Assembly: GCF_041361345.1 (NCBI RefSeq)
Contig: NZ_JBGKAD010000001.1
Location: 372,001 to 436,000 of the forward strand
Direction of reading: 5' to 3'
Source: Halobaculum sp. MBLA0147
GTDB taxonomy: Archaea; Halobacteriota; Halobacteria; Halobacteriales; Haloferacaceae
DNA length: 64,000 bases
Shown here: positions 33,498-42,000 of the stretch, one piece after another
How the letters are laid out: every line of letters starts with the position of its first letter
How positions within the stretch are numbered: the first letter of the stretch is position 1
Translations under genes and position numbers: made by a program
The notes under the pieces: generated by a model
What the model was told of the DNA's origin: nothing
Seen by the model: the letters and a program-made list of their open reading frames with translations, nothing else
Databases searched by the model: none

Positions 33498-33992
33498 ATG
33501 GAGATCCAGGCAGTCGTCGCGGTCGCGCGGACCGGCGCCGTCGGGCGCGACGGGCAGGTCCCGTGGGAGTACCCCGAGGACTTCCGGCAGTACAAGGAAC
33601 GGGTCCGTGGCACGCCGGTCGTCGTCGGGCGATCAACCTTCGAGATGATGGACCCCATCGACGACAGCGAGAACTTCGTACTCACCTCCGACACCACCCG
33701 CACCGCGGACCACGAGCGCGTGACGTTCGTGAACTCCCGTCGGGAGGCGGTCGAACGCGCGGCGGCGACCGGCGCGGACACGCTGTCCGTGATCGGTGGT
33801 GGCGGTGTATACCGGACGTTCCTCCCGTTCACGGACCGCGCGTTCGTCTCCGAACTCCCCGAACACCTGGAGGGTGACGCCGACTTCCCGTACCTCGGTG
33901 CCGGCTGGCGCGTCGCCGAACGACACTCGTACGACCGCTTCACCCTCGTCGAGTGGGTCAACGAGGAACCGAAACCTCACTCGGAGTTGTAG
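33498..33992 (+). CDS. folA: Dihydrofolate reductase
   Basis: A 164-residue enzyme. The N-terminal strand QAVVAVARTGAVGRDGQVPW precedes EYPEDFRQYKE, which holds the acidic residue that protonates dihydrofolate. TPVVVGRSTFEMM is the adenine-binding Arg/Ser/Thr loop, and SVIGGGGVYRTFL is the nicotinamide Gly-Gly motif. It reduces dihydrofolate to tetrahydrofolate with NADPH. The size and motifs are those of known haloarchaeal DHFRs. It stands between two opposed sulfatase-fold genes with its own promoter. Confidence 0.92.
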   Translation: MEIQAVVAVARTGAVGRDGQVPWEYPEDFRQYKERVRGTPVVVGRSTFEMMDPIDDSENFVLTSDTTRTADHERVTFVNSRREAVERAAATGADTLSVIGGGGVYRTFLPFTDRAFVSELPEHLEGDADFPYLGAGWRVAERHSYDRFTLVEWVNEEPKPHSEL

Positions 33993-34074
33993 CCGCCCCC
34001 GTCACCGGCTGGGATCGCACCGTGTCCTCGCGACGCCAGGCGACTCCCGCAGCGCCACGAGGGTCACGCAGCGA

Positions 34075-35427
34075 TCACCGGTAGCCGAGCGCGTCGAGTC
34101 TGTCCTCCAGGTCGTCCGCGAACTCGTTGTCCGAGGCGTCGGCGAACTCCGTGATCTCGTCGAGTGGGTCACCCAGCGTCACCGCCTCGCCGACCACCTC
34201 GTCGCGTGCCGCGAGCACCGCGTCGGCGTCGATCTCGCCGCGATCCTCCGCCTCGCGGCGGCCGCGGCGCAGCGTCTCGTAGGCGTCCGCCCCCCAGCGT
34301 GCCCGTTTCACCACTCTGTCGCCCGGCCGGTCGTCGTACACCACGTCCGTCCGCTTCGCGTACGGCGCCGCGGAGCCACAGATCCGTTCCGCCTCCTCGC
34401 GCATCGCGGCGGTGATCGGCCGCTGGCTCGCGATCGCACGGCCCTCGTCGGCGACGAACGCGCCGCCGTCGACCGGCCGCTCGTCCAGTGCTAGCGCACG
34501 CACCACGTCGGGGAACCGCGACAGCGTGGCGAGGTCGTGGACGCGTCGCCCGGCGCGCTGGCCCGGCGCGCGGACGACCAACGGGATGTGGAACAGTTCG
34601 TCGTGAGTCCCGAGCCGGTGGCTGACGGCCGGCGGCTCCGCCGCGAGTGCGGTCGGCTCGCCGAGTCCTTCCCCGTGGTCGGAGGTGAACACCACGAGCG
34701 TGTCGTCTAGCTCGTCGCGCTCGGCGAGCCCGGCGACGATCCGCTCGAAGATCGCGTCCGCCTGGCGGATCGCGCCATCGTAGATCGTCTCCAACAGTTG
34801 CGCGAACCCCAACGAGAGGTTCCCCGCGAAGAACTCCCAGTGCCACTTGTACCCCATCTCCTCCTGGAGCGCTCGCACGGAGTCGTCGCTCCACTCGTCG
34901 TACTCTGCGACCGGCTCGTACGGCCGGTGGGTGTCCATCAGGTTGACGCAGGCGGCCCACGGGCCGTCGCGCTCGCCGGTCCACTCCAGCAGTCGTTCGG
35001 CGTAGTGGAACCCGTTGGGCCACTCGCCGAGGTTCCCTCCAGTGTCGTACGCCGCGTCCCACTCGTCTGGCGTCCCCTCGGCGTGCTCGAACGGCCGGTC
35101 GAGCCCGCTCTCGTGGGCCGTGAGGAACGGGTTGTCGGAGAACAACCCCGTGTCGTACCCCCGGTCGGCCAACGTCTCCCAGATCGTGTGCCCGAGCTGG
35201 AGGCGGTCCGTGATCTCGAACTCGTGGGCCGCCGCCTCGTGGCCGGTGAACATGGTGACGTGACTCGGGACGGTCCAGTTGCTCGGCGAGCGCGCCTGTG
35301 TGTAGACCGTCGCCTCGGCGGCGAACTCTTCGAGGAACGGGGTGGTCTCCCGGCGGTACCCCAACAGCGAGGTGTTGGCCGCCCGGAGACTGTCCGCGAC
35401 GACTAACAGTACGTTGGTGTCCGTCAC
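34075..35427 (-). CDS. Sulfatase-fold (alkaline phosphatase superfamily) protein, Thr variant
   Basis: A 450-residue paralogue of the protein at 32004. Both share the pattern VLLVV-DS-RAANTSL, and many segments align (FLEEFAAEATVYTQAR against FLEDLADEATVYGQAR). At the nucleophile site it reads T52-V-P-S-H56 in SNWTVPSHVTMFTG. Cys is replaced by Thr, as in lipoteichoic-acid-synthase-type phosphotransferases, and Arg by His. Metal motifs D12 and FTSDHGEGLGEP are intact. A hydrolase or phosphotransferase acting on glycans or lipid-linked sugars is inferred. No signal peptide. Convergent with the DHFR gene, with 82 nt between. Confidence 0.83.
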   Translation of the reverse strand: MTDTNVLLVVADSLRAANTSLLGYRRETTPFLEEFAAEATVYTQARSPSNWTVPSHVTMFTGHEAAAHEFEITDRLQLGHTIWETLADRGYDTGLFSDNPFLTAHESGLDRPFEHAEGTPDEWDAAYDTGGNLGEWPNGFHYAERLLEWTGERDGPWAACVNLMDTHRPYEPVAEYDEWSDDSVRALQEEMGYKWHWEFFAGNLSLGFAQLLETIYDGAIRQADAIFERIVAGLAERDELDDTLVVFTSDHGEGLGEPTALAAEPPAVSHRLGTHDELFHIPLVVRAPGQRAGRRVHDLATLSRFPDVVRALALDERPVDGGAFVADEGRAIASQRPITAAMREEAERICGSAAPYAKRTDVVYDDRPGDRVVKRARWGADAYETLRRGRREAEDRGEIDADAVLAARDEVVGEAVTLGDPLDEITEFADASDNEFADDLEDRLDALGYR

Positions 35428-35549
35428 ACCCCCAGACAGGGGCGACGGCGGCTTATGCTCCTCGCACCGCGGCGCGACCGGGGGTGACGGGGGACGGAGT
35501 GTGCCCCCGACAGTCGTGTGTCGGTGGCGTGGTCAGTGTCGCCCCGCGA

Positions 35550-36527
35550 TCACATGTAGCCGAGGTCGCGCAGCCGTTCCATCAGGTCCTCCTTGTCCTG
35601 GGCGCGGCCGGCGCGCTCGGTCGTGTTCTCCATGTCCTGCAGCCAGGCGGGCTCCTCGGCGGACTTGTCCGTCGAGATCTCCGAGCCCAGCGAGCGGAAC
35701 CCGGCGAAGTACTTCGGCGAGACCGGGATGTCCTCGTGGTCGAGGCCGTTCGGCAGGTCGTCGTAGTCCTGCGGGACGTAGCCGTCCTCCGGGAACTCCG
35801 CGACCGTGTCCGGGACGACGAAGTACCAGAAGGCGTCCCACACGTCGGCCTCCTCGAACTGGAGGATCGGCTGGATGCGGTCGTGCGGCGGGTAGATGTC
35901 CGGGTCGTGACGCGGTGAGAAGAACGTCTCGTCCGCGCGGGCCTCCTGTTCGTCCCAGCGGATCCCCGAGATGATCCCGTCGATCTCCTCGTCTTCCAGC
36001 GTCTGGTTCAGCGCCACCGTCTTCAGCAGGTGGTTGCCGACGTACGTGTCCAGCAGGAACGGGAACGTGTCCTCCTCGTACTCCAAGATGTTCCGGATGT
36101 GGTGCTGGTTGTGTTCCGACAGGTCGTCGACCGGGATGTCGTCACCCGGGTCGAGCCCGTTCTCGTCGACGTAGTCGCCCACGTCCGTGTTGCGGGCGTA
36201 CTTGACCTCGAGGTCCCACTCGTCGGCCCACCGCTCGACGAAGTCCATCAGCTCGTCGAAGTGCTGGAAGTGGTCGATGAACACCGTCGTCGGCAGCTCC
36301 AGGTCGTCGCGGTTCTCGACGATCTCCTTGACGAAGTACAGTGTCAGCGTCGAGTCCTTCCCGCCGGTCCACATCACCGCGGGGTTGTCGTACTGTTCGA
36401 GCCCCTCCTCGACCACTTCGAGGGCCTTCTCGATCTTGTGCTCGATGCTCGGGTACTCGTCGGGCGACTCGCCCTCGCCGTCCGTGTAGTCGACGTCGAG
36501 GTAGTCTGGGAAGTCGTCTCGCGTCAT
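35550..36527 (-). CDS. PP-loop (CysD/CysH-like) adenylyl-transfer protein
   Basis: A 325-residue protein with the PP-loop WTGGKDSTLTLYFV (about residues 53-66), used to bind ATP or PAPS. The C-terminus TTERAGRAQD-KEDLMERLRDLGYM resembles CysD, whose proteins end RAxD-SMEKKKxEGYF. It lacks the ECGLH catalytic Cys motif of PAPS/APS reductase (CysH). It therefore fits an ATP sulfurylase small-subunit-like or other adenylating PP-loop protein better than a reductase, though databases often call haloarchaeal homologues PAPS reductase family. No CysN GTPase is adjacent. It could serve sulfur assimilation or sulfation precursor synthesis, as suggested by the sulfatase-fold neighbour. Confidence 0.72.
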   Translation of the reverse strand: MTRDDFPDYLDVDYTDGEGESPDEYPSIEHKIEKALEVVEEGLEQYDNPAVMWTGGKDSTLTLYFVKEIVENRDDLELPTTVFIDHFQHFDELMDFVERWADEWDLEVKYARNTDVGDYVDENGLDPGDDIPVDDLSEHNQHHIRNILEYEEDTFPFLLDTYVGNHLLKTVALNQTLEDEEIDGIISGIRWDEQEARADETFFSPRHDPDIYPPHDRIQPILQFEEADVWDAFWYFVVPDTVAEFPEDGYVPQDYDDLPNGLDHEDIPVSPKYFAGFRSLGSEISTDKSAEEPAWLQDMENTTERAGRAQDKEDLMERLRDLGYM

Positions 36528-36551
36528 GTGGTAATGACATCTAATTAGCAG

Positions 36552-36560
36552 GGTAAAGTG
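36552..36560 (-). promoter_or_regulatory. TATA-like box for the PP-loop gene
   Basis: ACTTTACCC on the minus strand lies about 27 nt upstream of the ATG at 36527, followed by an AT-rich CTAATTAG. Confidence 0.45.
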
Positions 36561-36653
36561 TCTTTTGGAGTCCGTTCGCCCCTCGGCACCGGAGCGTCCG
36601 CGTCGCTGTAGACCCGTCGAACCGTCGACACCGCGAGACCGCGCCGAGAGGAG

Positions 36654-37223
36654 TCAGCCGCTGATGAAGTCGTTGTCGCGCCAGTCGACGCCGTTGCCGT
36701 CCCCGTCGCCGTTGGCGGGTGACTCGACGACCTCGACGGAGGCGGGACGCGGCTCACCCTCCACGATCCGGGTGGCGGTCAACTCGCCGTCCTCCTCGGT
36801 GATCGCCGTCAGCGTCCCCTTCTCGGAGAGCAGCGCGATCTGCTTCAACACGACGAACATCGGGTACTGGAGCGCGGTGTTCTGCAACACCGTCTCGCGG
36901 TCGCCCTTGAAGCAGGCGAACTCGACGAGTTCGGAGGGGATCTCCTCTTCCTCCTCCTGCATCCACCCGCCGCCGGGCTTCGGCGGTTCCTCCTCGTAGA
37001 CACGCGTCTCGCTCACGCTGGCCTTCAGCTGGGCGGTCGGCGTGTACTTGCTGATGTCGTCCTCGTTCTCCGCGACCGCACGCAGGATCAACGTGTTGTT
37101 GCGACGCGACACGTCCACGTCCTCGACGCCGTCCGGGAGATCCGGGTCGTCGTCGAAATAATCGTGTACGTCTTCGAGGGGCAGTTCGAGTGTCGAGTGG
37201 AGTCGGTATACGCGGCCTGACAT
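36654..37223 (-). CDS. Conserved haloarchaeal protein (DUF7110-like, from memory)
   Basis: A 189-residue acidic soluble protein starting MSGRVYRLHSTLELPLEDVH. Blocks include RRNNTLILRAVAEND-like sequence, YTPTAQLKASVSETRVYEEEPP, and a C-terminal LVEFACFKGDRETVLQNTALQYPMFVVL. The first block may be a small beta-rich domain and the second an alpha region, separated by a Pro/Gly/Glu linker. I recognise it as widespread in haloarchaea but know no function. Its upstream region contains AT-rich CATAAAGG and GATAAAG about 60-85 nt before the start, suggesting a short untranslated leader. Confidence 0.68.
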   Translation of the reverse strand: MSGRVYRLHSTLELPLEDVHDYFDDDPDLPDGVEDVDVSRRNNTLILRAVAENEDDISKYTPTAQLKASVSETRVYEEEPPKPGGGWMQEEEEEIPSELVEFACFKGDRETVLQNTALQYPMFVVLKQIALLSEKGTLTAITEEDGELTATRIVEGEPRPASVEVVESPANGDGDGNGVDWRDNDFISG

Positions 37224-37483
37224 GTGTTGGTTGGGTGGACTGCTAGCGGGGCCGTCCCGGTGCGACCACCGCTCGGTCGTCTGCACTCGCGGTACGGTAC
37301 GTGCCCCAGACCTTTATGAGCTACTTTATCGCGTGTTAATCTCTACCACGGTATGGGGGAGCGGTTCGTGACGGTACCGGTGTCGCTACCGCGCGGTCGT
37401 CTCGGTGGCGAACCGTCGGTGTCGGCCGGCGAACGACCGTGCTCTCGGCGGCCGGAGTCGTCCGTTCGCCGCCGATTCGGCGG
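37224..37483. other. Gap with AT-rich promoter region and no gene
   Basis: Contains CTTTATGAGCTACTTTATCG and TGTTAATC (37310-37340), the likely leftward promoter of the 36654 gene. The rest is GC-rich sequence without a credible ORF. Confidence 0.4.
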
Positions 37484-37831
37484 TCACTCGCCGGTGAGTG
37501 TCGCCTCGAGTTCGCCGCGTTCGTCGAGTTCCGCGAGTACGTCGCTGCCGCCGACGAACTCCCCGTCGACGAAGGTCTGCGGGATCGTCTCCCAGTCGGA
37601 GTGGTCCGACAGCGCGTCGCGGTACTCGTCCAGGGCGGGGAGCACGTCGACGGTCTCGAACTCGTCGACGTACTGGGCGATCAACTGGAGCGCGCGCTTC
37701 GAGTAGCCACACTGCGGCATCAGTCGGTTCCCCTTCATGAACAGGACCACGTCGTTCTCGGCGATGACCTCGTCGACGCGCTGGGCCACGTCGGTGTCGG
37801 CCTCCGCCTCGCCGTCTGGCTGGAAACTCAT
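37484..37831 (-). CDS. Monothiol glutaredoxin (Grx4/GrxD type)
   Basis: A 115-residue protein. The active site is LMPQCGYSKRA with C41. CGYS replaces the canonical CGFS of Fe-S cluster-carrying monothiol glutaredoxins. Other family motifs are VVLFMKGN, WETIPQTFVDGEFVGGSDVL and the GG-D pair of the glutathione site. The known role is Fe-S cluster transfer with a bound thiol cofactor. Haloarchaea use gamma-glutamylcysteine rather than glutathione, and gshA lies in this same window. Monocistronic. Confidence 0.87.
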   Translation of the reverse strand: MSFQPDGEAEADTDVAQRVDEVIAENDVVLFMKGNRLMPQCGYSKRALQLIAQYVDEFETVDVLPALDEYRDALSDHSDWETIPQTFVDGEFVGGSDVLAELDERGELEATLTGE

Positions 37832-37983
37832 ACCCGTACGTTCGCTCCAGACGGGGTTAGGTGTTGTGTCGTCCGGACGGTGTCGGCTCGCTCGGGAGGT
37901 GCCGTGTGCTCGGGCGCCCACCCGGGGGAACGAACGAACCGCGGCGGCGAGAACGGCGGAGTGAGACAGGGTCCCGTCGGTCG

Positions 37984-38550
37984 TCAGTTGCGGTCGATGG
38001 CGGAGAAGGCGGACTCCACGTCGTCGAAGTCCTGAACCGTCTGATCCAGGTTCCCGCGGAGTTCTTCGGCGCGTTCCTTCAGCTCCTGGTACTGCTCGTT
38101 GTCCTCCAACTCGTAGGAGGGCTTCTGTGCCTCCAGGACGCCGATCTTCGAGACGATGGCGAAGTACTCGTCCATCTCGTCGTCGTACGTCTGCCCGACG
38201 AGCTGTTGCTCGATGGCGTCGAACAGCGCCTCCTTCTCGACCGGCTTGCAGAGGTAGTCGTCGAACGGCATGTCGACGATGTCGAAGTCCGGGTCCACCG
38301 CGGTCACCATGATGACGGAACAGTCCAAGCCCCGTTCGCGCATCTGCTCCAACACCTCGCCGCCGGAGTAGTCCGGCATCCGCCGGTCGAGTAACACCAC
38401 GTCGACCGACTCGTCGACGGTCGCCAACGCCTCTTCGCCGCCGTACGCCTTCCGCACGTCGTCGTACTCCATCTGGAGCCGGAGTGCGTAGGCGTCCGCG
38501 ACCTGTTGCTCGTCGTCGACGACCAACACGGTGGGACCCTGGTCGGACAT
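37984..38550 (-). CDS. Response regulator with HalX output domain
   Basis: A 188-residue protein. The receiver domain (residues 5-120) has acidic pocket D12-D13 (VVDDE), phosphoacceptor D55 in VVLLDRRMPD and Lys in LCKPVEKE. Residues about 125-188 match the HalX domain found at the C-terminus of haloarchaeal receivers, a coiled segment with IGVLEAQKPSYELEDN. HalX proteins lack a known DNA-binding domain. The nearest histidine kinase is at 49039, across the giant surface protein gene. The upstream TATA box at 38581 indicates a leaderless or short-leader transcript. Confidence 0.9.
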   Translation of the reverse strand: MSDQGPTVLVVDDEQQVADAYALRLQMEYDDVRKAYGGEEALATVDESVDVVLLDRRMPDYSGGEVLEQMRERGLDCSVIMVTAVDPDFDIVDMPFDDYLCKPVEKEALFDAIEQQLVGQTYDDEMDEYFAIVSKIGVLEAQKPSYELEDNEQYQELKERAEELRGNLDQTVQDFDDVESAFSAIDRN

Positions 38551-38580
38551 TGCGTGTCTATACACCGGGTCAGGGGAGAG

Positions 38581-38590
38581 ATATATTTTT
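38581..38590 (-). promoter_or_regulatory. TATA box for the response regulator
   Basis: AAAAATATAT (minus strand) is the strongest AT run near the gene, about 27-35 nt before the ATG at 38550. Confidence 0.6.
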
Positions 38591-38669
38591 CCGTGTGCTT
38601 CTCTCCACCGCTCGGGACCGCCGACGGAGACGACGGGCTCGCCGCGCGGTCGCTCTCTCGACCGACACC

Positions 38670-38765
38670 GTCGACCACATCCGCTCACATCTCGTCGACC
38701 ACACACGCTCACACACCGTCGACCACACCCGCTCACACCCCGTCGACCACACACGCTCACACCTC
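38670..38765. repeat. Four tandem 24-bp repeats upstream of the response regulator
   Basis: Units start at 38670, 38694, 38718 and 38742, each opening GTCGACCAC and ending with CTCACA plus two to four variable bases. Period 24. They lie about 85 nt upstream of the regulator TATA box, inside a gap of nearly 480 bp. Confidence 0.85.
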
Positions 38766-39032
38766 CCGCCGGATCTCGGGCGGCCGGACGCAGCGTGGGA
38801 CCGAACGGACGGATACGGCCGTCTCACACCGGGCACCGTGACAGGTTTTATCACCCCGTGATCCTATCGTCTCTGATAACAGCTTTGTGGTGGTCAGGGT
38901 GTCAGAGCCGACGCACACACACCGGTCGCGCTCAGGGGGCGCGGCCACACGGCGGGGGGCTCGCGAGTGGGGGGTGACGAACGGACGTGTTCGAGTCGGG
39001 CACGTCCCCGGCGGTAGGTCGGTACCGGCGGT
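38766..39032. other. Upstream region of the giant surface protein gene
   Basis: Contains GGTTTTATCACC (38843-38854) and CTGATAACAG (38874-38883), AT-rich elements that could be its promoter. They are 150 nt or more from the start codon, so a long leader or additional upstream start is possible. No other gene is credible here. Confidence 0.4.
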
Positions 39033-42000
39033 GTGCCCGTCCGTGATCACACGTCGCGAGCGTGGAGGCGACTCGTGACATCCACGCGCCGGCTCGCGGT
39101 CGTCGTGGTCGCGTGGCTGACGGTGACGGCGACGGTCGTCCCGTTCGTCGCCGTCCCGGTCGGGACAGTGACCGCGGCCAACGACGGCTGTACGGCACTG
39201 ACGACGGCCGGTAACGACGACGGGATCACGGTCTCCGAGTCCGGCTGTTACGTGTTGGGTCAGGACGTCACGGACGACACCGAGGCACCGACGGTGACGG
39301 TGACGGCAGACGACGTGGTGATCGACGGCGGTGGGAACGTCCTGTCGGCGGCAGCGGTGTCGACGCCGACCGCGACGCCGACGGCCACACCGACCCAGTC
39401 GCCCGTCGACGGCGAACGGGTGGGTGTCTACGTCGACGGCGCGCGCGACGTGACCGTGCGGAACATCTCGACGAGCGGGTACGACACGGCAGTGTACGTC
39501 CAGAACGGACTGAACGTCTCGCTCGCGAGCGTCGCCACGACTGCGTCCGCGCAAGCGGGCGCTGTCGGTGTAGACGGCGCGGAGACCGTCTCGCTCGTGA
39601 ACGCGACCGTCGGCGACGTGTCGGTCGGGTCGGGGTCGGTGAACGTCTCGCTGCGTGGGGTGACTGCCGAGACCGTCGCCGCCAGCGGTGACGGAATCGT
39701 CAACCTGTCGATTCGCGCGAGCGACGTAGGGGAACTCCGGACGAGTGGGTCTGTGGCAGGGGTGAGTCTCCGGAACAGTTCCGCGTCCGCGGTCGACTTC
39801 GCGACCGGGCTCGACGGTGCACTCGTCGTCGACAGTCGTGTGACCGATGGCGGCGTCGAAGCGACGGGCGTGACGGACCTGATCGTCCTCCGGACTGCCG
39901 TAGAGCGCTCGTACGGCCCCGCAGTCGACCTGGAGTCGACCACTCGCGCCACGGTGAGAGCCGTGCAGATAGAGGACGTCCGAACGGCCGAGTCCGTCGC
40001 CGGCGTCGGGATCCGCGTGCGCGGTGACGCCACGGGGACCCGTGTCACCGACACGACGATTCGAGGTGTGCCGGGAACCGGAATCGTCCTGTCGGCCGAC
40101 GGGACACTGGTCCGGAACGTCACCGTCACCGAGACCAGCGAGACCACCGTCGGTCGCAACCCGCAACCACCGACCGCCGACGGCGACGCCGTCCTCGTGA
40201 ACGGGAGCGGCGACTCGCAGTTCGTCGAGACACGGCTGACGGACGTGACGGTGACCGGCACCGCGGGTTCCGCACTCGACGTGACCGGTGTGGAGAGACT
40301 CCTGTTCACGGACGGACAGATCCGCGACACGAACGAGTCGGCGGTCCGTGTCCGCCGGTCCGCGAACGTCACGGTGAACGACACCACCGTCTCGTGGCCC
40401 GAGGCACCCGCTCCGTCGCCCGGATTCGTCTACGTCGACGACAGCGACGGCAACTTGAAGTCGTACGACCGCGGCGGCGACGTGACGGACTACGGCGTCG
40501 GCGACGCGGGCGTGATCGGCCCACGCGCCTTCCTCGACGACGACGAGCGGCGCGAGGTCCCGTACGTCGACACGAGTGGGAACGTGGAGTTGGTCGACGC
40601 GACCGGCGGCGTCGTGGAACTGTTGGGGAGCGGCGAGGGACCGGCCGAGCCGGAGACCTCCAAGAGCAAGCTCGCGGTCGGCGACTGGGACCACGACGGT
40701 GCGACGGACGTGTTCTTCGCGGGCGACGACGGCGCCCTCTACCGCACCGACTGGAACGAGCGTGGGACGGCGGAGGTGATCTCGACGACCACGTCGGTCG
40801 AGTCCGTGCTCGGCGTGGCGGACGTGACTGGGGATGGCGTCCCCGAAATCGTCTACCTCTCACCCAGCGACAGCAACGAACTCCGTGCGGTGAACGCGAC
40901 CGGCGGCGACACGGAGCTCGCGGACGTCGGGAGTCTGGGCGTCGACAACCAATACGGGATCGGTGGCCTCGCACGGGTCGACGGCGAGTGGGTCGCGCCG
41001 CGCGTGAGCGGCGGGAATTCGCCGGAACTGCAGGTGTTCGACGGGAACGGGACCGTCGAGCAGTTGTCGGGAGTCGGTCTCTCGCTCCCGAAGACGGCAC
41101 CCGCTGGGGTGAACCTGTCGGGCGACGCGACGCCCGAGTTCGTCTACCCCACGTCGGCGGGCGGTGTCTCCGTGCTCGACCGGAACGGCGACACGGTCGC
41201 GGTGGAGTTGGGTGTGAACCCGAACCCGTCCGTCGGACTGGCGAGTCGAGCGAGCACACTGGCGGACGGCCGTCGCGTCACCGGTGACGGGGTCGCAGTG
41301 TGGAACTCGACCGGCGACCAGACGACACACGTCGTGGACGTGACCGTCGACGGCGTCGGGACGGTGTCGCCGGCCGTCCGGAACGTCTCGCTGCAGGCCG
41401 AGCGGCGTCTCCCGCGGCCGCCGACGGACACGGTCGTCGCCGCGGACGGTGGCCTGCGCGTGCGGCCCACCGACGCCGACTCGGTGTTCGCGCCCGCCTT
41501 CGGGTACGCGCCGACGGCACTCGTCGGCGTCGCCGAGACGACGACGGCAGTCGGTGCGTACGACACGGCAGCCGGCAGTTGGCGCGTCGGTGCCGACGCC
41601 CTACGGACGGAGCGATCCACGCGGTTCGACACGGTGCGCACGACGGACGCCGTCGGGGTTCCGGCCGTCGTCGCTCCTCTGGCGGGAGCGACCGGCACAC
41701 GCGACACGCGGCGGCCACGAGTGACGGCGTTCGACGCGACGGCGAACCAGACCCTCTCCGTCGAGTTGACCACCGACGAGGTGCTCCCGGACCCAGTCCA
41801 GAACGGCGCCTCGTCGCTGCGGGTCGTCGTCGCCGAGCGGAACGTCTCCGAGAACGACTCGTCGCCGTTCGCGACGCTCCGTCGCGGCGACTTCGAGGAG
41901 TCCGTGACGCAGACCGACGACGGCGTCCGGGCGACGTACACGACGACTGTCGACCTGGGCGGGCTGAACGAGACGACCGACACGCTGGACGTGGTGACGC

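Noticed and set aside
35550-36527. Calling the PP-loop protein a PAPS reductase (CysH)
   Set aside because: It lacks the C-terminal ECGLH motif, and its C-terminus resembles CysD instead, so only a PP-loop/CysD-like name is given.
38887-39078. A 63-residue plus-strand ORF before the giant gene
   Set aside because: It is Arg/Gly-rich, has no domain and overlaps the giant gene start in another frame.
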